From: Bacteroidota bacterium
Lineage (GTDB): Bacteria; Bacteroidota; Bacteroidia; Chitinophagales; Chitinophagaceae
DNA length: 53,494 nucleotides
Assembly: GCA_030706635.1 (NCBI GenBank)
Contig: JAUZOD010000026.1
Span: 1 to 53,494 of the forward strand
Direction of reading: 5' to 3'
In this document: positions 8,872-18,418 of the stretch, one piece after another
How the letters are laid out: each line of letters begins with the position of its first letter
Numbering within the stretch: position 1 is the first letter of the stretch
Translations under genes and position numbers: made by a program
Notes under the pieces: generated by a model
What the model was told of the DNA's origin: nothing
The model's database searches: none
Seen by the model: only the letters and a program-made list of their open reading frames with translations

Positions 8872-9792
8872 TCATTGAATATTCTTCAGACTATCAGAAA
8901 GCATTTTTGAAAAAATAACGGCAGCGGAATCGTTTAAATGTTCGCGGTCCCGGAACATGGCCGGTCCGTTATCCAGGAACGTGGCCGACCGACTGTAATC
9001 TAAAAATACAATCTTTTCCCGCAGGCAAATGGATTTAGCCATCTCAATAGTTTTAAAGTCTGCCGGCAGGGTATAATAAACCGGAGAAACGACTACATAA
9101 AGCCGGGTGTGATGTTCTTTGGTCAGACTGATGATATCATTAAAAAAATGCACATTATTGCTGTCAAGCGGTGACGACCCGGGAAAAGGTTCTGATTTAT
9201 CAGGTATTATTTCCTTCCGAATAGCCAAAGGGACATATCCACTGGTTTCGTGGGCATCCCTTTCATTTGAAAAATTGTTGAATATGATCTGTAACGCCAA
9301 TGAATTATAACAATACAGGTCCGAATATACTTTGAGCCATTCAAACCGATTTCGCAGGTCAACCAGGTTCCGGATCTCCCGGTGTTTGTGATAATAGGGT
9401 AATAAAACAGACAATTCGTCCAATCCATTTTCTCTCGTCTCAAAGGCTGTAGGATTCAGATCCAGGATCACATCCCTGGGATCATAGCGCTTGTACATCA
9501 TCCTCAGCATCGCGAGACAATATATCAACTCTTGTTTGTCCTTCCCTGCATTATAACAGGTTAAATGCAAATTCTCCGAAATAATAGGCGATGCATAATG
9601 GTGAGCCGCTCTGGATGACCCCAAGATGACGAGGTCTGTCAAGCAGGAATCAATAGCATAAGTTGTTCTTCCCTGCTCACCATGCCGGATTTTAAAATAA
9701 TAATGCCGCAGCAGCCCGCCAATGGCCCTGTCTAAAAGGATCACGCAAATCCCCATGATCAGTAACTTAATGAGAAATCTCTTTCTATTCAT
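8872..9792 (-). CDS. SGNH-like membrane-anchored protein, partner of MBOAT acyltransferase
   Basis: About 306 residues from the ATG at 9792. A longer reading to 9831 would overlap the upstream MBOAT gene and is not preferred, since the ATG at 9792 follows that gene's stop by 4 bp. One N-terminal membrane anchor (residues 5-22) is followed by a DltD/AlgJ-like SGNH fold: LVILGSSRAAHH carries the putative nucleophile Ser, and DREHLND near the C terminus carries the Asp-x-x-His pair. In alginate, cellulose and teichoic-acid systems such proteins act with MBOAT proteins to O-acylate polymers outside the membrane. The polymer here is unknown. Confidence 0.8.
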   Translation of the reverse strand: MNRKRFLIKLLIMGICVILLDRAIGGLLRHYYFKIRHGEQGRTTYAIDSCLTDLVILGSSRAAHHYASPIISENLHLTCYNAGKDKQELIYCLAMLRMMYKRYDPRDVILDLNPTAFETRENGLDELSVLLPYYHKHREIRNLVDLRNRFEWLKVYSDLYCYNSLALQIIFNNFSNERDAHETSGYVPLAIRKEIIPDKSEPFPGSSPLDSNNVHFFNDIISLTKEHHTRLYVVVSPVYYTLPADFKTIEMAKSICLREKIVFLDYSRSATFLDNGPAMFRDREHLNDSAAVIFSKMLSDSLKNIQ

Positions 9793-9796
9793 ACAG

Positions 9797-11212
9797 TTAG
9801 AACTGAAAATAAATGAACTGGCTGCCATCAAAAACGCCGAATAACATGATAATAAGGACCAAACAAACGCAGGTCGTTAAACGGATACCGGTGCCTGGGT
9901 TATGTAAAAATTGCATTCTCCGGGGAAAATATTCTGAAATAATGTCGTTGCCTGCTACAAATATTAATCCCAGCGCAGAGTAAACAAGCAATGCCCTTTC
10001 ATCAAATTCACCGCTGATAAAACCTTCCGTATGTGGATTAAAGATCCTTTTCAATACAATGAAAGCCTCATCAATATTCGATGCCCTGAAGAATATCCAT
10101 GCAAAGCTTACCAGCAGAAAAGTAAAAATGATATTCACAAACCCGGGAAGAATGAACCCCGGAAACTGTTTTCGTCTGAAATATTCGAACACCAGAAACA
10201 ATCCGTGCAGCAACCCCCAAACAATAAAGGTCCAGTTCGCCCCATGCCATAAACCGCTTAAGATAAAAACGACCAAAATATTAAAAACATATTTTGACAT
10301 CGCCACCCGGCTCCCTCCCATCGGGAAATACAGGTAGTCCCGGAACCATTGTGACAGGGTAATATTCCAGCGCTGCCAGAAAATGCGCATGGAACGGGCG
10401 AGATAGGGGTGTTTAAAATTAGGCGACAGTTCAATCCCCAACACTTTTGCAGCCCCCAAAGCGATCAGCGAATAACCGGCAAAATCACAATAGATCTGAA
10501 ATGAATAAAAAAATACCGCCGTCAGTAAGGCCAGCCTGCTGTGAACATTCACATCCCTGTAAACGTAATCTACATAGATCCCCAGGCGATCTGCGACGAC
10601 CACTTTCATAAAATATCCCCAAAGCATCCATTTCAACCCGGCGGCTATCGCATCGTAGTTTATCTGGTGCTTTTTATGCAATTGTGGCAGCAGTTTTTGC
10701 GGGCGTTCTATAGGACCTGCCACGAGTTGTGGATAGAACATAACATACAATGCATATATTCCAAAGGCTCTTTCTGCTTTGTGATTTCCCCTGTACACTT
10801 CAATCGTATAGGACATCCCCTGAAAAGTATGAAAGGACAGGCCGACAGGCAGCGCCAGTTTCCAAACGGACAGCAGTTGCGAATGATTTAAGAAATAACC
10901 TGAAACTAAATTCAGGTTTTCGACAAAAAAATTATGGTATTTAAAAACAGCCAAAGCCGTCAGATTGGTCAATATGCTCAATCCCAAATATATTTTTTTT
11001 CTTTTCTTATTTGCAGATTCGATCAATATGCCTGCCGAATAATCAATCAGGATGATCAGAAACAGAACGAGCAGGTAAGCCGGAATCAGAAAAGCATAGA
11101 AATAACAACTCGCCGCAAGCATTAATAACCAGCGCCATTTCGGGTTAATAAAATAATAACCCAGGGTCACACTTATAAAAAATATTATAAATGGGAAGGA
11201 ATTAAACAGCAT
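9797..11212 (-). CDS. MBOAT-family O-acyltransferase (AlgI-like)
   Basis: 471 residues with many hydrophobic segments along the length. The family hallmark LSGLWHGANWTFIVWGLLHG, containing the invariant His, sits at about 310-330, and FHTFQGMSYTIEVYRG and QLVAGPIERP are further AlgI-type motifs. The protein is predicted to move acyl groups across the inner membrane for O-acetylation of an exported polysaccharide. It is translationally close (4 bp) to the SGNH gene, forming a two-gene unit. The promoter should lie in the 30-bp gap to the divergent HTH gene or within it; no clear box was seen. Confidence 0.92.
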   Translation of the reverse strand: MLFNSFPFIIFFISVTLGYYFINPKWRWLLMLAASCYFYAFLIPAYLLVLFLIILIDYSAGILIESANKKRKKIYLGLSILTNLTALAVFKYHNFFVENLNLVSGYFLNHSQLLSVWKLALPVGLSFHTFQGMSYTIEVYRGNHKAERAFGIYALYVMFYPQLVAGPIERPQKLLPQLHKKHQINYDAIAAGLKWMLWGYFMKVVVADRLGIYVDYVYRDVNVHSRLALLTAVFFYSFQIYCDFAGYSLIALGAAKVLGIELSPNFKHPYLARSMRIFWQRWNITLSQWFRDYLYFPMGGSRVAMSKYVFNILVVFILSGLWHGANWTFIVWGLLHGLFLVFEYFRRKQFPGFILPGFVNIIFTFLLVSFAWIFFRASNIDEAFIVLKRIFNPHTEGFISGEFDERALLVYSALGLIFVAGNDIISEYFPRRMQFLHNPGTGIRLTTCVCLVLIIMLFGVFDGSQFIYFQF

Positions 11213-11242
11213 AGAGCTGTAAATATACCAATCGACGTTAAT

Positions 11243-11479
11243 ATGCCGATATTGGTCACCTCGGATATTGCGCTGGCTAAAAAGAAAATGAGCCTGACTG
11301 AGCTCAGTTTAAAAACGGGCACTACGCTGGCTAACCTGAGCGTTTTAAAAACAGGAAAGGCGAGAGCTATGCGTTTTTCAACCCTGGAGCTGATTTGCCA
11401 TCACCTGGAATGTCAGCCCGCAGATATCCTGCAATTGATCACAGAGAAGGAATACAACAGACTATATCCCGACCGCTAA
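11243..11479 (+). CDS. Small Cro/C1-type helix-turn-helix protein
   Basis: 78 residues. The body matches the YozG-like HTH_26 group: LAKKKMSLTELSLKTG (helices 1-2), TLANLSVLKTG (recognition helix region), RFSTLELICHHLECQPADIL. It is probably a stand-alone transcriptional regulator. In many Bacteroidota and Firmicutes this family sits next to a DUF2975 membrane protein, which is absent here. It is divergent from the MBOAT gene with a gap of only 30 bp, so it may control that operon; this is inference. Confidence 0.85.
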   Translation: MPILVTSDIALAKKKMSLTELSLKTGTTLANLSVLKTGKARAMRFSTLELICHHLECQPADILQLITEKEYNRLYPDR

Positions 11480-11597
11480 GGCTAATCCGTATATAGTTAC
11501 TTAACCCCGATGTGTTTAACAATATCTGGCCATAATATGCTTAATTTTACCCATAAATTTCACCTGTCTTTCTGCAGTTTATAATAATAAACACGAT

Positions 11598-12056
11598 ATG
11601 AAAAAGTATTTGTTCTATTTGATTCCATTGATCGTCCCGTTTATAGTTTGGTCTTTTTGTGTTCCAACCGTCACGAAAGTTCATGGCACAGCAGGAGCCG
11701 GCATTCAGTTCCTGGAGAATTCCTGGGCAAAAGCATTGGAACAGGCCAAAAAAGAAAACAAGCCCATTTTTTTGGATGCCTACGCTTCCTGGTGCGGTCC
11801 CTGTAAACTGCTGAAGAAAAATACATTCACAAAAAAGGAAGCGGGCGATTTTTTCAATACCCACTTTATCAATGTGGCCATAGATATGGAAAAAGGCGAC
11901 GGCCCTTCCCTTTCTCAGAAATTTGAGGTAGACGCCTATCCCACGCTGATAATTGCAGATAAGAATGGCAATATCGTTACCTATACCAAAGGGTATATGA
12001 ATGCGGATCAACTGATCGAATTTGGTAATTACGGGCTGAAGAAATATCAGCAATAA
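11598..12056 (+). CDS. Exported thioredoxin-fold protein
   Basis: 152 residues. An N-terminal hydrophobic segment (4-22) serves as signal or anchor. The thioredoxin domain carries the active-site motif ASWCGPCKLLKK at about 67, followed by the expected cis-proline context DAYPTLIIADKNG. It resembles the DUF255/thioredoxin_7 branch of periplasmic thiol-disulfide proteins. It likely reduces or isomerises disulfides, or maintains thiols, in the periplasm. Transcribed alone; neighbours suggest no specific partner. Confidence 0.9.
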   Translation: MKKYLFYLIPLIVPFIVWSFCVPTVTKVHGTAGAGIQFLENSWAKALEQAKKENKPIFLDAYASWCGPCKLLKKNTFTKKEAGDFFNTHFINVAIDMEKGDGPSLSQKFEVDAYPTLIIADKNGNIVTYTKGYMNADQLIEFGNYGLKKYQQ

Positions 12057-12174
12057 TTATTCCCCATAGGAGTCCCGCCGGGTACGGTTTTGACGCAAAA
12101 TCCTTAAAAAATCAGGGTTCCTGGCTATCTTTATCCGATAACCACAGAACAGAGACGCATTCCGCTTTGTCATT

Positions 12175-13203
12175 TTATTTATTCAGTCCCAGCCGGTCGC
12201 CCGACTGATATTCCGTCATCCATCCGGGATATTCCTTCGGCAATGCACTCACTCCATCAATTTTTTCCAGATCATCCGCCGACAAAACTACTTCCATAGA
12301 TTTAATATTATCGTTTAGCTGGTCTGTATTTCTCGCGCCAATGATGGTACTTGTAATACCGGGCTGCTGCCGCACCCAGGCCAGCGCGATCTGTGCAGTG
12401 GATACGCCGTGTTGTTTGCCAATAGCCGAGATAACGTCAATAATGTCGTAAGCCTTTTCTTTGTTGATCGGCGGGAAATCGAATGTGTCCCTGCGCGAAT
12501 CACCGGCCTTTTCCTTGTCCCGGGTAAATTTGCCAGACAGGAAACCACCCGCCAGGGGGCTCCAGGGCATAATGCCCAGATCCTGGTCTTTCGCCAATGG
12601 AACAATTTCTCTTTCAATATCCCGCCCGGCCAGGGAATAGAAATATTGAAGGCCGATAAATTTATTCCAGTTATTCTTTTCCGCAATACCCAGGGCCTTC
12701 ATCACCATCCAGGCCGGCCAGTTACATACAGCGATATACCTGACTTTCCCCGTCATCACCACATCGTGCAGCGAATGCATGATTTCGGCAATGGGTGTAA
12801 CAAAATCCACTCCGTGCACATACAAAATATCGATATGATCCAGTTGCAGCCGTTGCAGGCTTTCATCCACGGAATTAAAAATATGATATCTCGAAAGGCC
12901 AATGCTGTTGGGTTTTTCGTTCATTCTGCCACGAACCTTGGTTGCAATCACCAGCTCATTCCGGTTCAGTCCAAGATCCTTCAGGGACTGTCCCAATAGC
13001 CTTTCCGATTCCCCAAAAGAATAAACATTGGCTGTATCGAAAAAATTAACACCTGCCTCAATTACCCGTTTTATCAGGCCATTCACGTCCTGCTGCTGTA
13101 CTTTTCCTATGGCTTCCCAACGACCCCTGCCGCCGAAAGTCATGGCGCCAAAACAGATTTCCGATACGAGTAACCCTGTAGACCCCAAAAGATTGTATTT
13201 CAT
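12175..13203 (-). CDS. Aldo/keto reductase
   Basis: 342 residues, a TIM-barrel NAD(P)H oxidoreductase. The catalytic tetrad can be read: Asp in NFFDTANVYSFGESERLLG with Tyr five residues later, Lys in VIATKVRG, and His in DILYVHGVD. The NADP-binding end IIGARNTDQL is present near residue 290. It is cytoplasmic and probably reduces aldehydes or ketosugars. Single gene, convergent with the thioredoxin-fold gene and divergent from the DUF885 gene. The substrate cannot be inferred. Confidence 0.95.
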   Translation of the reverse strand: MKYNLLGSTGLLVSEICFGAMTFGGRGRWEAIGKVQQQDVNGLIKRVIEAGVNFFDTANVYSFGESERLLGQSLKDLGLNRNELVIATKVRGRMNEKPNSIGLSRYHIFNSVDESLQRLQLDHIDILYVHGVDFVTPIAEIMHSLHDVVMTGKVRYIAVCNWPAWMVMKALGIAEKNNWNKFIGLQYFYSLAGRDIEREIVPLAKDQDLGIMPWSPLAGGFLSGKFTRDKEKAGDSRRDTFDFPPINKEKAYDIIDVISAIGKQHGVSTAQIALAWVRQQPGITSTIIGARNTDQLNDNIKSMEVVLSADDLEKIDGVSALPKEYPGWMTEYQSGDRLGLNK

Positions 13204-13306
13204 TTACATTTTTTTGAACATGAAGCAAAACCGGTACCAGGAAAAAAACTTCCGGCTTACCCCCTAACTTTACATCAGGATCAGATGATCTTTAAACAGC
13301 TTTTCT

Positions 13307-15091
13307 ATGATCAAAATTAAAGCATCGCGGAACGCGATCGCCATTTGTATCTTTTTCTTTCTGCCTTTTACAGCCAGGCTTCAGCCCAACGCCGCCGGCA
13401 ATAATAAAGCATGGGTCAAACAATCCGATCACTACACCCAGATGCTGATTGACCTGGATGAAAAATATTCTCCTGAATACGGCTCTTCGCAGGGACTGGC
13501 GGCTTACGATTCACTGATTTCCGTTCCCTCCCTCGCCAATCAGCAGGCAAAAAGAAAAGAAGAAGAAGATCTGGTAACTGAATATACGGCTGCGCTGCAA
13601 AATGAAAAAGAGGCGCCGGTGCTTCAGGACCTTCAGATCCTGATCCACCACCTCAAGCTGGATCTCCATCGGCAGGACTATGCCCAGGCCCACCGGGTAC
13701 CCTTCCTGAATGCCGCTTCAACCATATATGAAGGACTGGAGAGCCTGCTGGATGATCAGACAGCTCCCGACAGACGTCAGGCAGCCGTAACCCGGATCAA
13801 AAAGTATGCGGGCCTGGAAGCGGGGTACAGACCCACTACCCTCATCCTGCAGGAACGGGTAGAGCAACAAATTAGCGCCGGCAATATGATTTTCCCATCC
13901 AGACAGGAAATGGAAGTGGAACTCCCCCGTAATGCCAGCATCATAAGCGGTATCGCCGATCTGTGCAAAAAATACGGGCTGACCGGTTGGGAAGCGCCTT
14001 ATGAGCAATTAAAAAAACAGGTGGCGGATTATGATCAGTGGACCCGTGACCAGGTTTTATCCAAAGCACGTGCTGATTACCGGCTGCCTCCGGAGGAATA
14101 CGCCCTTCAGTTTGAAAATTATGGAATTGACATCCCACCTGCAGAAATTGCGAAGATGGCGCACGCGGCCTTTTCGGAAATTCAAAGTGAAATGAAACCC
14201 ATCGCCGCGCAGATTGCCAAAAAACGGCATCTGTCTTCCGGCGACTACCGGAGCGTAATGCGTGAGCTCAAAAAGGAACAGATTCATGGCGACTCCATCA
14301 TTCCGCTGTATGAGCAACACCTGAAAGATATTGAAGCCGTTATCCGGAAACATCAGATCGTTACCTTACCTGACCGCCCCGCCATTATCCGGCTGGCAAC
14401 AGCAGCAGAAACGGCGCAGCAACCCGCACCGCATATGCAGCCTCCACCCTTCTTAAATAATACCGGTCAGCGCGGGGTCTTTGTTCTACCCTTGAATATG
14501 CCGCCAGCCGCAGGAGAAAAGACCGATCAGTACGATGATTTTACTTTTGACGCGGCCTCCTGGACCATTATTGCCCATGAAGCCCGGCCTGGACATGAAC
14601 TGCAGTTCGACAAGATGGTAGAAGAGGGCGTTTCCAGGGCCCGCGCATTATATGCTTTCAACTCCACGAACGTCGAAGGTTGGGGACTCTATTCAGAATA
14701 CATCATCCGGCCCTACATGCCACTGGAAGGAAGGCTGGTATCTCTGGATTATTTTTTGTTGCGTGCCGCCCGTGCATTTTTGGATCCGGAACTTCAGGCA
14801 GGAACCATTACGGAAAAACAGGCATATGACGTGTTGATGAATGACGTGATGCAATCCCATGCATTCGCACAGGAGGAAGTGGAACGTTTTACCTTAAGGG
14901 CGCCCGGCCAGGCCAATAGTTATTTTTATGGCTTCACCAAAATGATCGCCCTGAGAAAGGAGACAGAGAAAGCTCTGGGAAACAAATTCAGCGCGCTTCA
15001 TTTTCACGATTTTATTTTGTCGCAGGGTTTGTTACCGCCGGCCCTGATCAGACAGGCGGTTGAAAAAGAATTTATTCCGGCTGAGAAATAA
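13307..15091 (+). CDS. DUF885 family exported metallopeptidase-like protein
   Basis: 594 residues. Signal peptide at residues 1-29 (IAICIFFFLPFTARL). The C-terminal half shows the DUF885 zinc motif in the form IIAHEARPGHELQ at about residue 420, followed by the downstream Glu motif NVEGWGLYSEY. Family members usually have HEGYPGHHLQ, so the variant keeps both His and the Glu. Predicted function: periplasmic or surface peptidase/carboxypeptidase. A TAACTTTA sequence at 13265-13272 resembles a Bacteroidota -7 element upstream of the start. Monocistronic as far as can be seen. Confidence 0.9.
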   Translation: MIKIKASRNAIAICIFFFLPFTARLQPNAAGNNKAWVKQSDHYTQMLIDLDEKYSPEYGSSQGLAAYDSLISVPSLANQQAKRKEEEDLVTEYTAALQNEKEAPVLQDLQILIHHLKLDLHRQDYAQAHRVPFLNAASTIYEGLESLLDDQTAPDRRQAAVTRIKKYAGLEAGYRPTTLILQERVEQQISAGNMIFPSRQEMEVELPRNASIISGIADLCKKYGLTGWEAPYEQLKKQVADYDQWTRDQVLSKARADYRLPPEEYALQFENYGIDIPPAEIAKMAHAAFSEIQSEMKPIAAQIAKKRHLSSGDYRSVMRELKKEQIHGDSIIPLYEQHLKDIEAVIRKHQIVTLPDRPAIIRLATAAETAQQPAPHMQPPPFLNNTGQRGVFVLPLNMPPAAGEKTDQYDDFTFDAASWTIIAHEARPGHELQFDKMVEEGVSRARALYAFNSTNVEGWGLYSEYIIRPYMPLEGRLVSLDYFLLRAARAFLDPELQAGTITEKQAYDVLMNDVMQSHAFAQEEVERFTLRAPGQANSYFYGFTKMIALRKETEKALGNKFSALHFHDFILSQGLLPPALIRQAVEKEFIPAEK

Positions 15092-15191
15092 TAGGGATGT
15101 TGAAGGCTAAACTTATTCGGAAAATGCGTCCGACCCTCCATTCAACCTGTCGGCCGCATGTCGGAAACCGCGCCCCAACCGGCATTTAACG

Positions 15192-15199
15192 TATCTTTG
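15192..15199 (+). promoter_or_regulatory. Candidate -7 box TATCTTTG
   Basis: Exact match to the Bacteroidota -7 consensus TAnnTTTG, 39 bp before the methyltransferase ATG. No clear -33 TTTG is seen at the usual distance, so the call is tentative. Confidence 0.4.
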
Positions 15200-15238
15200 A
15201 CCAGCTGACACAAACACCGGGGATCCAAATCACGCGCT

Positions 15239-15913
15239 ATGCGATTCATTCCCTATCTACGTTATTTCTGGTACATTACCTGGCATTGGGATCCCTTTAT
15301 TGCTTTATTTACCATTTATCATGAAGTCAGGGGCGAGAAAAAATATCATATTCATACCATGGGAGAAGATGAATTGATCAGTCTGAAGGAAAAGGGGGTT
15401 GATATTTCTCATGCCAGCATTTACATGCCACTGAATTACTACGTGCTCGAAAAACTCATGGAAGAGATCATAAAATATGATGGCAACAAAACTTTTCTGG
15501 ATATCGGTTGCGGTAAAGGTAGGGCAATGATCGTGGCAGCGGCGTATGGCTTTGACCGGGTCTGGGGAGTTGATTTTTCAAAAGATTTTTGTGAAGAAGC
15601 GGAAACGATTACAACCCTGTATGCGCGGGCTAATCCCGGAACCCATTTTACGGTTATCCAGGCTGATGCCTCTGCTTACGACATCCCGGAGGAAATATCT
15701 ACGATATTTCTGTTCAATCCCTTTGACGAAGTGATGATGTGGCTGGTTGTCTCCCGCATTGTACAGAGTCAGGAGAATCATCCCCGGTGCATCCGCATAC
15801 TATACGCAAATCCCCAGCACAAATCCGTTTTCCTGGATTTTGGGTTTACAGAAATATTCCGCCTGAACAAATGGAATTTTTTTGAAGCGGTGATCTTACA
15901 AAAAGCATCATAA
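15239..15913 (+). CDS. Class I SAM-dependent methyltransferase
   Basis: 224 residues. A hydrophobic/aromatic N terminus (about 1-30) could be a membrane-associating helix. Motif I FLDIGCGKGRA is at about 83-93, acidic loop WGVDFSKDF at about 107, and the post-II motif reads IFLFNPFDE. The fold is therefore a Rossmann methyltransferase. The substrate is unknown; NPFDE in place of an NPPY motif argues against nucleic-acid N-methylation. The BrkB-like gene begins 34 bp downstream and is probably cotranscribed. Confidence 0.85.
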   Translation: MRFIPYLRYFWYITWHWDPFIALFTIYHEVRGEKKYHIHTMGEDELISLKEKGVDISHASIYMPLNYYVLEKLMEEIIKYDGNKTFLDIGCGKGRAMIVAAAYGFDRVWGVDFSKDFCEEAETITTLYARANPGTHFTVIQADASAYDIPEEISTIFLFNPFDEVMMWLVVSRIVQSQENHPRCIRILYANPQHKSVFLDFGFTEIFRLNKWNFFEAVILQKAS

Positions 15914-15947
15914 AACCTGAGAGGCACAATATTCGCAACATGCAGAT

Positions 15948-16862
15948 ATGATCTTACGCAATCCGTCAAAAATATTCTCCCTGCTGGAAAAGGCCTTTAA
16001 GGATTTTCGTGCAAACGATCCTTTGCGCATGGCAGGGGCAACCGCTTTTTTTACCACATTCGCCCTGCCGGCCGTTTTAATTATCCTGATCCAGGTATTC
16101 GGCCTGATAACCAGTCCCCGATTGATGACTCACCAACTCCTGCAGAACCTCGCCGATGTGATTGGCGATAAAACTGCCGGGGATCTGCGGCTGACGATGA
16201 GGAACGTCCGGCACCTTACCAGGACCTGGTGGGTGGCATCAGGCGGATTTCTCTTTCTGATTTTTGTGGCAACTACCCTGTTTAAAGTGATCAGGGATTC
16301 GTTAAACCAGTTGTGGAATATCCGCCTGAAGGATCACGTGGGCTTTGGCTTTAATCTGCTAAACCGCGCCAAATCATTTCTCGCCATCCTGGCAGCCGGA
16401 ATATTGTTTTTGGCAGCTCTGCTGGGAGAAGGATTCCTGAATTTATTAAAACATTCTCCCAATGATCATCTTTTTTCCCATGGCCTGCTGTTAAGTGGTA
16501 TTGGCAAACAGCTCATCTCCCTGCTGGTAGTAACAACCTGGTTTTCCATATTATTTAAATTCCTTCCGGATGGCCGGCCCACATGGAAAACGGCTTTCGC
16601 AGGCGGGTTATTTACAGCTATATTATTCGCCGCAGGCAAATGGATATTGCAATGGCTATTGTCCTACAGCAGCATGCAAACGATATACGGTGCATCCACG
16701 TCTTCCGTGTTATTGCTGCTCTTCGTGTTTTATTCTTCCTTTATTTTTTATTATGGAGCCTGTTTCACCAAAGAATGGGGTACATATTATAACCATCCCA
16801 TTCAACCCGGCAAACATGCCGAGCAGTACCAATGGTCGAGCGTAAAAGGAAAAATCACTTAA
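15948..16862 (+). CDS. YihY/BrkB family membrane protein
   Basis: 304 residues with five to six transmembrane segments. The N-terminal block NDPLRMAGATAFFTTFALPAVLI corresponds to the signature where family members read ARAAALAYYTLFSLPPLL, and the C-terminal segment carries IYGASTSSVLLLLFVFYSSFIFYYGACFTKEW, typical of BrkB. The role of the family is poorly defined; the name ribonuclease BN was a misassignment in E. coli. The gene ends at a 20-bp perfect palindrome (16881-16900) that may act as a transcript end. Confidence 0.93.
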   Translation: MILRNPSKIFSLLEKAFKDFRANDPLRMAGATAFFTTFALPAVLIILIQVFGLITSPRLMTHQLLQNLADVIGDKTAGDLRLTMRNVRHLTRTWWVASGGFLFLIFVATTLFKVIRDSLNQLWNIRLKDHVGFGFNLLNRAKSFLAILAAGILFLAALLGEGFLNLLKHSPNDHLFSHGLLLSGIGKQLISLLVVTTWFSILFKFLPDGRPTWKTAFAGGLFTAILFAAGKWILQWLLSYSSMQTIYGASTSSVLLLLFVFYSSFIFYYGACFTKEWGTYYNHPIQPGKHAEQYQWSSVKGKIT

Positions 16863-16880
16863 GGGATTCCTTGCTTGAAA

Positions 16881-16900
16881 TCATCATTGATCAATGATGA
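16881..16900. repeat. Perfect 20-bp palindrome
   Basis: TCATCATTGA is followed immediately by its exact reverse complement. It lies between the convergent ends of the BrkB-like gene and a possible small ORF, overlapping the latter's last codons. It could form a cruciform or act as a bidirectional transcript end, but there is no T-tract. Confidence 0.45.
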
Positions 16901-16995
16901 CCCTGTTTCTTTTCCCAGTGCGCATGCTGGGAATGACCCTTTGAAGCAAAGTATTTTTCATTCTTGCTGTCGCGGGAGCCATATTTTAATTGCAT
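16891..16995 (-). CDS. Possible 34-residue His/Lys-rich small protein
   Basis: A short frame from ATG 16995 to TGA 16891 encodes a hydrophilic peptide with protein-like composition: SRDSKNEKYFASKGHSQHAH then WEKKQGHH. It is too short for standard gene calling. The composition (aromatic residues spaced among charged ones, no low-complexity slippage) differs from random translation of the region, and no larger gene occupies the spot. I do not recognise a family with certainty. Comparison with related genomes would decide whether the frame is conserved. Confidence 0.4.
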   Translation of the reverse strand: MQLKYGSRDSKNEKYFASKGHSQHAHWEKKQGHH

Positions 16996-17087
16996 TAAAA
17001 AATTAAATGAAATCTTTTTATGCAATCACTTATCTTTAAAAACAATAATTCATGTGGTTTGCCAATCCATTGAAGACTGAAGATAGT

Positions 17088-18263
17088 ATGTATAAGAATC
17101 AATTCTTAATAACAGGCCGGACCATCTGCATATCTCTCATGTGCTGGTTGTTGCTTTCCGGTTCGAATGCTACGGCACAGACAAAATCCATCTCAAATAA
17201 TTACCGCATTGATTCCGGTTTGGTAAAATTAAAAGCAGACAGCAGTTTCATATACATACCTGTAACCGGCTGGTTCTATTCCCATCATCCATACATCTGT
17301 CGCTTTAAAGATAGATGGATTGCCATCTGGTCCAACGGAAAAAAGGATGAAGATGCACCTGGGCAACGGGTTGTCTTCTCGGTGTCGAAAGATTTCTTTC
17401 ACTGGTCAGACCCAAAAGTGCTGGCCAACCCATCCACGGATCGGAACGGCATAACTAAAACTTTAACTGCCGCAGGCTTTCATGTATATGGCGATACGTT
17501 AACAGCTTATTTTGGAGAATATTCAGTGAAAAGAACCCATACCCAACTCTTTGCCATGAGTACGGCCGATGGGGAGCACTGGGGTCATCCCGTCGATCTC
17601 CATATCCCGGTAAATCCCAATTTTGGTCCCGAGCCCCTGGTCAGCGGAAGGCTGGTGATCTGCGGCAATATCAGCTTTCCTTATACTGACGACCCCAGGG
17701 GGCTGTCTGCCTGGAAGATGAGTAGTTTCTACCCGGATTCCTTATTCAAAGAAGATAACCCCGCAACTTTTGAGTCCCCGGCTGTGAAATCAGGTCTTCC
17801 TCCTCTATGCGAAGCTTCGTTTTTTCAAACCGACGACGGAATAGTGCATGCGCTGCTTCGGGCGACCGGCGACGGATGGAAAGGTCGTTTATGGCTTACG
17901 GAGAGCAAAGACAATGCAGCACACTGGTCTTTCCCCACGGAAACAGGCTTTACTGATAACGACAGCAAATTTCATTTCGGTCAATTGCCGGATAAACGAT
18001 TTTATTATGTCGGCAACCCGGATACCCTGCATCATGATGAACGCAATCCCCTGGTGCTTGCGCTTTCCCAAGATGGCGTACATTTTAACCAACAGTTTAT
18101 CATTGCCCGCAGTGTATATAAATTGAACAAACCGGGTTTATGGAAGGAAGGCCAGTATGGCTATCCCCATTCCATTATAGACCATGGCTATTTAATCGTG
18201 ATTGTATCCCGGCTCAAAGAAGCCGTTGAGATTTTCAGGATTGATTTGCAAGAACTAAAATAA
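17088..18263 (+). CDS. Exported sialidase/BNR-repeat-like beta-propeller protein
   Basis: 391 residues from the ATG at 17088; an ATG at 17052 would add 12 residues before the signal peptide. The signal peptide ends at LLLSGSNATAQ. The body has several Asp-box-like turns (STADGEHWG, SKDNAAHWSFP, SQDGVHF), as in sialidase and related glycosidase propellers. The Arg triad of true sialidases cannot be confirmed by eye, so the substrate is open. TATCTTTA at 17031-17038 is a plausible -7 element. It begins the carbohydrate-related block. Confidence 0.75.
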   Translation: MYKNQFLITGRTICISLMCWLLLSGSNATAQTKSISNNYRIDSGLVKLKADSSFIYIPVTGWFYSHHPYICRFKDRWIAIWSNGKKDEDAPGQRVVFSVSKDFFHWSDPKVLANPSTDRNGITKTLTAAGFHVYGDTLTAYFGEYSVKRTHTQLFAMSTADGEHWGHPVDLHIPVNPNFGPEPLVSGRLVICGNISFPYTDDPRGLSAWKMSSFYPDSLFKEDNPATFESPAVKSGLPPLCEASFFQTDDGIVHALLRATGDGWKGRLWLTESKDNAAHWSFPTETGFTDNDSKFHFGQLPDKRFYYVGNPDTLHHDERNPLVLALSQDGVHFNQQFIIARSVYKLNKPGLWKEGQYGYPHSIIDHGYLIVIVSRLKEAVEIFRIDLQELK

Positions 18264-18418
18264 AACCTGCGCAAAGGATGAAACGTCGCTCATCGTTCAA
18301 CAACAAGCCAATTCTACTCCTTTGCTTTCCGCCAAAACAAACATTGGCCGTCCTTTTTTCCGGGATATCCAGGTGACCGATTTTATTTTTATACATGTCA
18401 AACTGATTGCGTTTGAAT

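Noticed and set aside
11547-12053. 168-residue minus-strand ORF opposite the thioredoxin-fold gene
   Set aside because: The plus strand carries a clear WCGPC thioredoxin; the antisense frame has no recognisable motif.
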